DNA from: an uncultured Pirellulales bacterium
GTDB lineage: Bacteria; Planctomycetota; Planctomycetia; Pirellulales; Lacipirellulaceae
Reading direction: 5' to 3'
Length of the DNA stretch: 11,312 nt
NCBI GenBank assembly: GCA_947258835.1
Contig: CAMYJY010000035.1
Coordinates: forward strand, 5,431 to 16,742
The translations under genes were made by a program, and so were the position numbers. This document shows, in pieces, positions 1-7,200 of this stretch. Under the pieces are notes generated by a model. That model had not been told where the DNA came from. It searched no databases and was given only the letters and a program-made list of their open reading frames with translations. The first letter of the stretch is position 1. Each line of letters opens with the position of its first letter.

Positions 1-63
1 CCCCTAATCCCTAGCCCCTCACCCCTAATCCCTAGTCCCTAGCCCCTCCCCCCTAGCCCCTCA
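1..63. repeat. C-tract / CTAG degenerate tandem repeat upstream of mnmA
   Basis: The first 60 bases are built from pieces such as CCCCTAATCCCTAG, present identically at 1-14 and 22-35 (period 21), and CCCTAGCCCCTC. There are nine C-runs of three or more bases separated by 1-4 bases, and five CTAG tetranucleotides. The complementary strand therefore fits a G-quadruplex pattern (G3+ with short loops). The array is cut by the left window edge, so its full length is unknown. It ends about 9 bases before the mnmA start and leaves that gene without a visible purine-rich ribosome binding site. It may be a simple variable-number repeat with no function. Confidence 0.8.
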
Positions 64-71
64 CCTAAATC

Positions 72-1205
72 ATGGCACGTGTCGTCCTCGCAATGTCGGG
101 TGGAGTCGATTCAAGTGTCGCGGCCCATCTCCTGCTAGAACAAGGCCACGACGTGATTGGCGTCTTCATGCGCCATGGCCAGCAGTCCCCCGTGGCCTGC
201 GCTACGGACGTCACCACAACGCATAGCGACCTGCTCCCCATCACGGACGCACCCGGTCGGCTAGACCACCAACAGGGGTGCTGCACGGCCGCCGACGCCG
301 CCGACGCCCGCCGGGTAGCGGATCGACTCTCGATACCGTTTTACGCGCTCAATTTAGACCAGGAATTTAGTCGGATTATCGACTACTTCGTGTCGGAATA
401 CACCGCCGGGCGGACTCCCAATCCGTGCGTGCAGTGCAATAACTGGATCAAGTTTGGCAAGCTCTTTGACTATGCCGACAGTGTGGGCGCCCCATACGTC
501 GCCACGGGGCATTATGCCCGCTTGCAAACCACAACCGCTGGTGAAGTGGCCTTGCTGCGAGGTTGTGACCCCCGCAAAGATCAATCGTATGTGCTCTTCG
601 GCATCAAGCGGGGCTACTTGTCGCGGATGCTGCTGCCCGTCGGGGCCCACCACAAGCCGGCGATCCGACAGCTGGCTGCTGGTTTGGGCCTGAACGTGGC
701 CGACAAAAAGGACAGTCAAGAGATCTGTTTTGTCACCCAGGGCCGCTATGACGAATTTGTCCGCCAGCAACGACAGCCCGTCGACACCGCGGGGGAATTG
801 GTCCTCACCGACGGCACCGTGGTCGGCCAGCATCGGGGGATCGAAGGATTCACCGTAGGCCAGCGGAAGGGCCTGGGAGTCGCTTGCGGCGAGCCCAAGT
901 TCGTGGTCCGGATCGAGCCGGACACCCGCCGCGTGGTGCTCGGAGAGCGGGCGGACCTGGCAACTTGGAAGTTGACGGCAACCGGGGCCAATTGGCTGGT
1001 AGAGCCCACGGCGGTGCCGGAAACATGCAGCGTGCAAATACGTTACCAGGCGGTGCCCGTGCCCGCTCAGATTTCTCTCCAGGCGGACAATCGCTTCCAA
1101 GTGCACTTTGAGCAACCCCAGCTCGGTGTGGCCCCCGGCCAAGCCGTCGTCTGCTACACGGCCGAGCGGACCCTGGGAGGGGGCTGGATCGAGTCCGCCA
1201 GTTAG
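72..1205 (+). CDS. mnmA: tRNA-specific 2-thiouridylase MnmA
   Basis: This is the cytoplasmic enzyme that adenylates and then thiolates C2 of the wobble uridine (U34) of tRNA-Lys, -Glu and -Gln, using sulfur passed along a relay from a cysteine desulfurase. The 377-residue protein carries the N-terminal PP-loop SGGVDSS (residues 9-15), the AGRTPNPCVQCN motif with the presumed catalytic Cys122, and KKDSQEICF with the second catalytic Cys219. The 97-residue spacing equals that of Cys102 and Cys199 in E. coli MnmA. Further family blocks are ATGHYAR (144-150), DQSYVLFG (170-177), FTVGQRKGLG and a C-terminal beta-barrel. About 25 extra residues lie between VFMR (31-34) and GCCTAADAADARRVAD (69 onward) compared with E. 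coli. Cys119 and Cys122 form a CxxC, which with Cys219 could hold an iron-sulfur cluster as argued for some MnmA proteins; that is inference. The ATG at 72 directly precedes the PP-loop region, so the start is firm despite no Shine-Dalgarno site. Identification is very secure. Confidence 0.97.
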   Translation: MARVVLAMSGGVDSSVAAHLLLEQGHDVIGVFMRHGQQSPVACATDVTTTHSDLLPITDAPGRLDHQQGCCTAADAADARRVADRLSIPFYALNLDQEFSRIIDYFVSEYTAGRTPNPCVQCNNWIKFGKLFDYADSVGAPYVATGHYARLQTTTAGEVALLRGCDPRKDQSYVLFGIKRGYLSRMLLPVGAHHKPAIRQLAAGLGLNVADKKDSQEICFVTQGRYDEFVRQQRQPVDTAGELVLTDGTVVGQHRGIEGFTVGQRKGLGVACGEPKFVVRIEPDTRRVVLGERADLATWKLTATGANWLVEPTAVPETCSVQIRYQAVPVPAQISLQADNRFQVHFEQPQLGVAPGQAVVCYTAERTLGGGWIESAS

Positions 1206-1310
1206 CTGGGAGACCTCAAGTACCGCTCGGCAGGCATTGGCCCGCCCCGGCTCATCGCTTACACTGCACGCAAGTAGCGAAAACATTCTTGACGCGCATC
1301 ACACACCCCA

Positions 1311-1315
1311 GAGGT
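1311..1315 (+). promoter_or_regulatory. Ribosome binding site deciding the floA start
   Basis: GAGGT lies six bases before the ATG at 1322. It is one of the few clear Shine-Dalgarno sequences in this window and it favours 1322 over the in-frame TTG at 1289. Confidence 0.7.
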
Positions 1316-1321
1316 ACGTTC

Positions 1322-2344
1322 ATGGCCCTCGCACAATCCCAACTGGTCACCCACATCCCATTCCCCGCCTTGCTGGCCTTGGAGGATCAGGAGTTATTCC
1401 TGCTGGCGGGAGGTTTGGTCCTGCTCGTCCTTATGGCCGGACTGCTGATTGCCGTGGGCGTGTACTTTAAGCTGTGGCTACAAGCCTACATGTCCAATGC
1501 CCGCGTGAGCATGCTCAGCCTCATCGGCATGGGCCTACGGCAAGTCAATGCCCGCACCATCGTGAACGGCAAAATCATGGCCATGCAAGCCGGTGTCGGT
1601 ACCGACCCCCAGACGGGGATCACCACCAAACGCCTGGAGGCGCACTTCTTGGCCGGAGGCGACGTACCGCGGGTCATCCATGCCATCGTGGCCGCGCAGC
1701 GGGCCGATATCGACTTGGATTTCGATCGTGCCGCTGCCATTGACCTGGCTGGCCGGGACGTGCTGGATGCGGTACGGACCAGTGTGTACCCCAAAGTGAT
1801 TGACTGTCCTGATCCGGAAAAATCTTCCAAAACCACGCTCAGCGCGGTGGCCAAAAATGGCGTGGAGTTGCGAATTCGGGCACGGGTCACCGTGCGGACC
1901 AACCTCAGTCAGTTGATTGGCGGTGCCACCGAGGAAACCATCATCGCGCGGGTGGGCGAGGGCATCATCACCTCCATTGGTTCGGCTGCCGATCACCTGG
2001 CAGTCATGGAAAATCCAGACCGAATTTCCAAGGCCGTGTTGGAACGAGGACTGGACGCCCACACCGCTTTTGAGATCGTTTCGATTGACATCGCCGATAT
2101 CGACATCGGCGAAAACATCGGCGCGCGTCTGCAGGCCGACCAAGCCGAGGCCGACACCCGCAAAGCACAGGCCCTGGCCGAACAGCGACGTGCCAATGCG
2201 ATTGCCCGGGAGCAGGAAATGAAGGCCCACGTCGCCGCCAACCGAGCCCAGGTCTTGCTGGCTCAGGCGGAAGTGCCCAAGGCGATGGCCCAGGCCTTTC
2301 GAGCAGGCCATTTAACCTCCGCGGTAGAAAATGGGGCTCGCTAG
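1322..2344 (+). CDS. floA: Flotillin-like protein FloA (SPFH family)
   Basis: FloA proteins are membrane scaffolds that form flotillin assemblies in bacterial functional membrane microdomains and affect membrane fluidity and protein complex assembly. The 340-residue product has a hydrophobic segment at about 25-47 (LFLLAGGLVLLVLMAGLLIAVGVYF). The FloA blocks follow: LIGMGLRQV, LEAHFLAGGDVPRVIHAIVAAQRADI, AAAIDLAGRDVLDAVRTSVYPKVI, ATEETIIARVGEGIITSIGS, FEIVSIDIADIDIGENIGARLQADQAEAD, and an Ala/Glu/Arg-rich coiled-coil tail (about 265-310). These match the Bacillus FloA (YqfA) architecture block for block. The C-terminus is short: after EVPKAMAQAFRAGHL it ends quickly, where Bacillus FloA continues for roughly 35 residues. 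The ATG at 1322 is chosen because GAGGT at 1311-1315 sits six bases upstream; a TTG at 1289 in frame would add 11 residues with no such site. No nfeD gene lies beside it, unlike in Bacillus. Transcription with mnmA is possible but unproven across the 116-base gap. Confidence 0.95.
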   Translation: MALAQSQLVTHIPFPALLALEDQELFLLAGGLVLLVLMAGLLIAVGVYFKLWLQAYMSNARVSMLSLIGMGLRQVNARTIVNGKIMAMQAGVGTDPQTGITTKRLEAHFLAGGDVPRVIHAIVAAQRADIDLDFDRAAAIDLAGRDVLDAVRTSVYPKVIDCPDPEKSSKTTLSAVAKNGVELRIRARVTVRTNLSQLIGGATEETIIARVGEGIITSIGSAADHLAVMENPDRISKAVLERGLDAHTAFEIVSIDIADIDIGENIGARLQADQAEADTRKAQALAEQRRANAIAREQEMKAHVAANRAQVLLAQAEVPKAMAQAFRAGHLTSAVENGAR

Positions 2345-2351
2345 CGCCTCT

Positions 2352-2396
2352 TCCTTCCAGGCTGGGTCCTTCCAGGCTGGGTCCTTCCAGGCTGGG
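2352..2396. repeat. Three perfect 15-bp tandem repeats downstream of floA
   Basis: The unit TCCTTCCAGGCTGGG occurs three times head to tail with no mismatch (2352-2366, 2367-2381, 2382-2396), starting 8 bases after the floA stop codon. Each unit contains the dyad CCAG-G-CTGG. The array lies in the convergent gap between floA and the lipoprotein gene. It could be a polymerase-slippage repeat or an iteron-like binding array; nothing here separates these options. Confidence 0.9.
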
Positions 2397-2455
2397 TCGC
2401 AGCCCCACCTGTTTTGAACGCACCACAAACTCAAGCGGAGGTACTTCACATCAAA

Positions 2456-2507
2456 TATCTCACATCTCACATCTCACATTACTAAACATCTCACATCTCA
2501 CATTACT
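2456..2507. repeat. ATCTCAC heptamer array overlapping the end of the lipoprotein gene
   Basis: The heptamer ATCTCAC recurs five times. A 22-base compound unit that begins ACATCTCAC and ends ATTACT is present twice (2462-2483 and 2486-2507), offset by 24 bases. The second copy contains the TTA (2503-2505) that is the stop codon of the minus-strand lipoprotein gene, so the repeat crosses the gene boundary. Together with the 15-bp array it fills most of the 158-base convergent gap. No hairpin with a T-run that would serve as a terminator is visible between the two genes. Confidence 0.85.
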
Positions 2508-3111
2508 TGAGTGCATATTCAAACCACAGGCGTTCATAGGATACTTCCGGTACGTCGGTTAATTTCCAGGCACCGTCTTGAAATACCAAGTGAAATTTTT
2601 TGGATTCTTCCTTACGACGCACCGGCACGGGTGTATCTACCACGGCTGATCGCGTGGGCCGGCCGCCTTGTAATTCCTGCTGCCGCTGCAAATATGCTTG
2701 CTGCTCCAGACTGGCCGGGTCCGCTAGCTCTTCTGCAAGCGTGAGGGGACTCGGCTGCTCCGCGGCGGCCGCGGAAGTGTCTGGGGGCGAAAATTTATCA
2801 TGCCTAAAGACGGTAATCGTGTCGATGGTCACCACCGCCGTAGGGTCCGGCTGCGTGGCCGTGGGGCCCTGATATCGGTAACGCATCGCGCGTTTGGAAA
2901 GTAAGCCGGTCTCCCCGGACGGCTTGGACAAATCCAGTGCCCGCTGCAAACGCTGCATCGCCCAGTCCAAGTCGGCCTCGGGACTCGCTGCCAGCTGACG
3001 AGGCCTGGACTGATCCTGCCCACAACCTACCAGAGCGAGGGAAAGAAACAGCAGCAGCCAGCATGTATTCCACCGGCCAAGCAGAGGATTCCGGTACGTC
3101 ATTGGGTTCAT
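2503..3111 (-). CDS. Putative lipoprotein of unknown function
   Basis: I do not recognise a family. The 202-residue product begins with Arg residues at 7 and 13, a hydrophobic stretch (about 17-29) and the lipobox LVGC with Cys30, so it is predicted to be exported, lipidated on Cys30 and anchored in the envelope. The mature part has a helical segment (about 44-62, DLDWAMQRLQRALDL), a beta-like stretch (about 75-103), an Ala/Pro/Gln-rich middle (about 108-140), and a basic-aromatic C-terminus (KKFHLVFQDGAWKLTDVPEVSYERLWFEYALK, 171-202). The DGAWKL pattern recalls NTF2-like lipoproteins, but this is only a resemblance. The start at 3111 has no Shine-Dalgarno site, and the in-frame ATG at 3102 (residue 4) is an alternative. 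It is the last and most distal of three minus-strand genes. Its stop codon falls inside a tandem repeat. Confidence 0.8.
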   Translation of the reverse strand: MNPMTYRNPLLGRWNTCWLLLFLSLALVGCGQDQSRPRQLAASPEADLDWAMQRLQRALDLSKPSGETGLLSKRAMRYRYQGPTATQPDPTAVVTIDTITVFRHDKFSPPDTSAAAAEQPSPLTLAEELADPASLEQQAYLQRQQELQGGRPTRSAVVDTPVPVRRKEESKKFHLVFQDGAWKLTDVPEVSYERLWFEYALK

Positions 3112-3176
3112 CGCAGCACGGACCGCGGTTGGCTAGGACTGGCGATTGCGGAAGTTAAAAAGTTAAAAACTCACAG

Positions 3177-3216
3177 GGCGGCAGAGCCTGCCCCCGGCTC
3201 GACCGGGGGGGCCGCC
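3177..3216. repeat. GC-rich nested hairpin
   Basis: The inner stem CCCCCGG (3191-3197) pairs with CCGGGGG (3203-3209) around the loop CTCGA. An outer GGCGGC (3177-3182) can pair with GCCGCC (3211-3216). There is no following T-run on either strand, so an intrinsic terminator is not supported. Confidence 0.6.
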
Positions 3217-3285
3217 AACCAAAGCGAGCTGCCGCTCGGAAAGCGCTTGCCCGCTCCCGTTGGTCGCTCCACTGGTGTGGCCGTC

Positions 3286-3305
3286 ATTCCCGCGGAGGCG
3301 GGAAT
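3286..3305. repeat. dRS3/REP-like 20-bp inverted repeat (ATTCCC-N8-GGGAAT)
   Basis: A perfect 8-bp stem (3286-3293 with 3298-3305) closes a 4-base loop GGAG. The form ATTCCC-N8-GGGAAT fits the consensus of the 20-bp dRS3 repeat known from Neisseria, and similar GTCATTCCCGC-type hairpins are scattered through many bacterial genomes. It lies 31 bases beyond the stop codon of the secreted TPR gene. It could act as an mRNA 3'-end stabiliser or be a relic of a mobile repeat. Confidence 0.7.
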
Positions 3306-3336
3306 TCAAAGATTTTTATCGTTAGTAGTACAGGAG

Positions 3337-4182
3337 TTAAAAATCCGCGAACGGATCTTCGTCGTCAAAATCTTCTGAAATCTCATCTTCGGCGGCAGAA
3401 GTTTCAGCGTCCTCAGACGGCGGTGCTGCTGGCTCGGTCTCGGCAGTGCTTTCCGGCGGCACCTCGGGCTCGCCCACGGAATCCTCGTCAGCCGCCTGAG
3501 GCGTCCCCGACAGGTCGTCTGGGCTGTTAGCTGGCTCCGCAATCCGCGCAGGCCGCGTTGTCCGCGCGGGTGGCAACTCCCTGTTCGCTGGCGGAGACAG
3601 GACGGGGGCAGGCTGGGCTTTGGCCGCCGGGCTTCCCGGTTGTTCCAATAAGGACTCCAGCGGTACGGGCTGGTCTTGATGCAACACCGCGGGACCACGT
3701 TGTTCCAGCCGCTCATAACGCTGGCGAGATTGGAGGCGAATCGACTGCGCGCGTTCCAAGCGGGCCTGCCGACGAAAGTTCTCTAGGACCCTCCGCCCCG
3801 TGCCTTGCACACGTTCGAGTGACCGTCCGACCACGTATTGGCTTCCCGGATTTTCCGCTTCCAGGGACGCCCCCAGCCGCATGTCCTGTTCCGCCTCCAC
3901 GCGTTGCCCCAATCGCAACCGGGCCATCGCCCGAAAGTAATACACCCGAGGGTCTTGGGAACCGGCGGCCACCACTTGGGAAAAAAGCTGCTCCGACTGC
4001 TGCAACCGCCCAGCGAAAAACGCATGCACTCCGCGGCCATACGTGTCTCGCACTGCCGCGGAATCCCCCGCGACAACCGTGTTTCCGCAGCACAAGAACA
4101 CGGTCAGCGCCGCGTGCAGAAACAAACACGTCCGCCGGGATCCGGAGAAAAAATCGCACACCACAACACACCCGCGATTCAT
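3337..4182 (-). CDS. Secreted TPR protein with acidic Pro/Ala/Glu-rich C-terminal tail
   Basis: The 281-residue product is of unknown function. A predicted signal peptide has Arg16-Arg17, a hydrophobic core (about 19-31) and a likely cleavage after VVA (residues 36-38), placing the protein outside the cytoplasm. Residues about 43-115 form TPR-like helices (DTYGRGVHAFFAGRLQQSEQLFSQVVAAG and DPRVYYFRAMARLRLGQRVEAEQDMRLGASLE). An Arg-rich helical section follows (about 117-163, possible coiled coil). From about 170 the chain is low-complexity, rich in Pro, Ala, Glu and Asp, and ends in the strongly acidic EDEISEDFDDEDPFADF. The start is backed by AGGTGAGG four bases before the ATG. It lies 113 bases downstream of the large TPR gene on the same strand, so co-transcription is plausible. 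The acidic tail may bind cations or a basic partner; that is inference. Confidence 0.82.
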   Translation of the reverse strand: MNRGCVVVCDFFSGSRRTCLFLHAALTVFLCCGNTVVAGDSAAVRDTYGRGVHAFFAGRLQQSEQLFSQVVAAGSQDPRVYYFRAMARLRLGQRVEAEQDMRLGASLEAENPGSQYVVGRSLERVQGTGRRVLENFRRQARLERAQSIRLQSRQRYERLEQRGPAVLHQDQPVPLESLLEQPGSPAAKAQPAPVLSPPANRELPPARTTRPARIAEPANSPDDLSGTPQAADEDSVGEPEVPPESTAETEPAAPPSEDAETSAAEDEISEDFDDEDPFADF

Positions 4183-4295
4183 AGGACCTCACCTTGCTTG
4201 CTGATAAGTGGACTTACGTATTACTGGGCATCATAACTTACGCCATGTCCCTAGACAAGCAATCCGTACTTCCTGAGATTACTGGAAACTGCACT

Positions 4296-7200
4296 TCACA
4301 ATGCCTCCAGCTGCTCTTGGATCTGCTGGTAGCCCTCCTGCTCCAAGCGCCCCAGCAGCTTCTCGTCAAATTTAAGTTTTTGGGCTTGTTTCCAAGCGTC
4401 CGCGGCAGCTGCGGGATTTCCCGCTAAGAGCTGGGCTTGGGCTAAATGATAGTACTGCACCGGATCGCTACTAACGGAAGTGGCCAGCAACAAATCTTCC
4501 ACGGCCTGATCGTACCGCTGGCGGGCCATATGCAAGACGGCCCGGGTATCCAGCATGGCATCCACGGGGCCATAGATTTCCATCGCTGCCTCAATGAGCT
4601 GACTGGCGTCATCCAAGCGTTCACCGCGGAGCGCCAGCAAAAAACCCAGGTTGTTCATCACCGCCGCGCGAATGCCAGGTATTAAATCATCACGCTCTAA
4701 AATTTTGTCATAGGCGGCAATACTCTCGTCATACTTCTGCTGCGCGTCCAGCAGTTCGGCCTGCAGCGTTTTCAAGTACGTCGAATCGGGGTCGTTACGT
4801 AATGCCTCGTCCACCATTTGGTCGATGGGCGCATCGAAGTTGTTGCCAATTTCGGGACGCCTCGCGCGCATCATGGATACCGCGAGTTGGATCAGACTGC
4901 CTCTGTTTTGGTTGGCCTGAAACTGCTCCCGCATCATCTCCACCGCTTCCTCAACATCACCGTGCAGGGCTAAAAACCGCAACAGCTCAAAAACACCCTC
5001 CGGATTCCGGCTGGCGTAAAAACGAAACAGTTCTTCCGCCAGGTCATACACCTGGTAGCGTACCGCCAGCTGGGCCACCTGCAGGACATTTTTCAGCTGA
5101 CTGGCATCGACCGCACCCGCCGTTTGCGGGGCCAGAGACTTGAGCATCCGGCGCAACTGCTGCTGATCTCCCTTCTCAAAGGTCAGCCGCAGCAGCAGCT
5201 GCGTATAGACAGGGCTCTGCGGAGCCAAATCCTGCAGACGATTCAGTCCGGCAGCGGCCTTGCCCAATTCCCCGTGGTCCAGCAGCAGGTTCACATAAGC
5301 GGACCAGATATCCGGGTCGTCCCGGAATGTCGGCAGGGCCGTGGTCAATAAGGACTCTGCTTGCTCCCAGTTGCCGGTGCGACTCAGGAGCTCCGCCAGG
5401 GAAAGCAGATTTTGCTTTTGGAGCTGACCGCGCTGATGGAGGTCTTCGAAAATACGAACGGCCTGCAATTGGGATGCGGGGTCTCTCTGGGTGCTGAGAA
5501 TCTCCGCCAACAATCGTTGTTGTGCTACCGGGGACTCATTTTCACTGCAGACACGCTCCAGTAGCCGCCGGGCTTTGACAAACTGCTGGTACTCTCGAGT
5601 GCCTGCCAACCTGCGGGCCGCCTGGTCAGCCGCCCAGACAACATGCGGATTATCCCAGGGCACCGTACCGTCATAGGCCGTGCGGAGAATACGGTTGATG
5701 CACTGAAACGCGCTGGACTGCTTCGTGTCATCCTGGCGACCCCAGATCAGGTAAAACTCGGCCAACTGGTGATTCAGGGAGGGGTCCAGCTGTTTTTCCC
5801 GGAGCACAGCCAAATAGATATCTTCGGCGTGAAAGAACAAACCTCGGTATTGATAGCTTTTGGCCATCAGCAGCGGGATGAACTCGGCATCCAGGGCCAG
5901 CTGGGCGTTCCGTAACGTCAACTGCAACGCTTCGCCATCCTTCGCCCGCAGCTGGACATCGGCCAGTTGGGTCCAGCTGGAGAGCTGGGACGGATCGAGC
6001 TCCAGCGCCCGCTGCAGGGCGGCGGCGGCCTCGTCCAGCCGCTGAGCGCGCTGGGCGAAGTTGGCAAACCAAACTTGCGTGGCCGGATCGTTGTTTTGCT
6101 CCTCGGCCACGCGTTGGGCCGCCAGGAAAGCCTCTTCCTGCTCTCCCACATTCCATAACACATTCGCCTCCACTTTGCCGAGCGTGCGGCGTCTGACCGC
6201 CGCGGGGAGCATCTGCATGGTTTCTTGGGCCGTGGCGTATTGCCCAAACTGATCGAGCAACCTGACATGCAGCACCAAGGCATTGGGACTGGGGGGACCG
6301 TACTTGAGGGCGTCGTTGAAATGCTGCAAGGCCAACTCAAGATCCACATTCAAGGCCATCAGCAATTGACCATAAGCGATGTGCAAGGCATGCCATTCAG
6401 GCCGCTGCAACAGCGCTTGGTCGAGTTGATCGCGGACAGCAGCCAGCTGTTCCCGCGATATTTCCCGCTGCACATACGCCAGCAACATCCGCTTGGCTTC
6501 TGTCAAAACGTAGTTGGGATCTTGCTTGTCTTTCACCAGGGCCAGCACGGCTTGTTGGGCCTCTTGCATCGCCTGGTCGTCTTGCTGCTGGTAGGCGTTC
6601 TCAAAGAGCTGAATCCGCGGGGGGAGCTCTTCGGGGCTCATGGCAATCACCCGATTCCACAACGCTTGGGATTTCTGCAGTTGGCCTAACTGTTGCAGTT
6701 GCGTGGCCAACGTGCTGAGCAATTGGGTTTGTTCCCTGACGGGCCATTCCTCAATACCCTCGGCCAGGTCCAAAATTTGTTTGGTCAGATCCTCCGTTTC
6801 GAGATTCAAAGCCAAGAGCAGGGTCGCCCGTCGGGCTCGGGAACGGAGCGTGGATCCCTCCGCGGCCACAATCGCGTCCAGCATTTCCAAGGCCCGGGCG
6901 GGACCTCGTGCGGGGTCGACCGCCGCCAGGCCCACCAGGGTATGCCTGATCGACGCATTTTGCGGGTCCAGCTGGGCGGCCGTTTGCAGCAACTGCTCCG
7001 CCTCCGGATACATTTTGCGCTGGATCAAGACTTGCGCCCGTGTCACGAGCTGCTGCACCTCCGTCCATCCAAACTTTTCCGCTGCTTCTTCAATGACCTG
7101 CTCAACCTTTTCCCAATCTTGCTCGGCCTCGGGCAAGGCCAGCACGGATCGCACCAAACCACTGATACCGGTGTCTGTTTCCGCAGCTTGTGGATTGATC

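Larger units (their letters stand above)
3112..3336. other. 225-bp intergenic region rich in inverted repeats
   Basis: This gap separates the lipoprotein gene from the secreted TPR gene. It contains a tandem octamer AGTTAAAA twice (3153-3168), an AT-rich stretch that could belong to the lipoprotein promoter; a GC-rich hairpin (3177-3216); a small hairpin CGAGC/GCTCG (3225-3229 and 3234-3238); the palindrome AAGCGCTT (3241-3248); and the 20-bp inverted repeat at 3286-3305. The density of dyads suggests remnants of REP-like or MITE-like elements, or a structured RNA. No convincing ORF lies inside. Confidence 0.55.

Noticed and set aside
1..60. Telomere-like repeat (CCCTAA similarity)
   Set aside because: The array is short, degenerate and internal to a bacterial gene region. 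The resemblance is from C-tracts only and gives no evidence of a chromosome end.
354..1286. 310-codon open frame on the minus strand opposite mnmA
   Set aside because: It lies fully antisense to a clearly identified gene, has no recognisable domain, and long antisense frames are common in GC-rich coding DNA.
1289..1321. TTG start for floA adding 11 residues
   Set aside because: There is no ribosome binding site before the TTG, while GAGGT lies six bases before the ATG at 1322.
2004..2426. Minus-strand frame encoding a PSLEG-PSLEG-PSLEG repeat
   Set aside because: The peptide repeat is simply the 15-bp DNA array read in frame, and the rest is antisense to floA.
2456..2507. Possible CRISPR array or CRP-like (TGTGA) sites
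   Set aside because: The units are directly adjacent heptamers without unique spacers. The TGTGA motifs are in direct rather than inverted orientation and lie at a gene's 3' end.
3286..3305. Intrinsic terminator of the secreted TPR gene
   Set aside because: On the minus strand the hairpin is not followed by a T-run, so a REP-like repeat is the better description.
4183..4295. 113-base gap between the two TPR genes, with TTGCTTG (4194-4200) and CAAGCAA (4256-4262) as distant inverted arms
   Set aside because: Seven-base arms 55 bases apart are easily due to chance, and no terminator or separate promoter was convincing.
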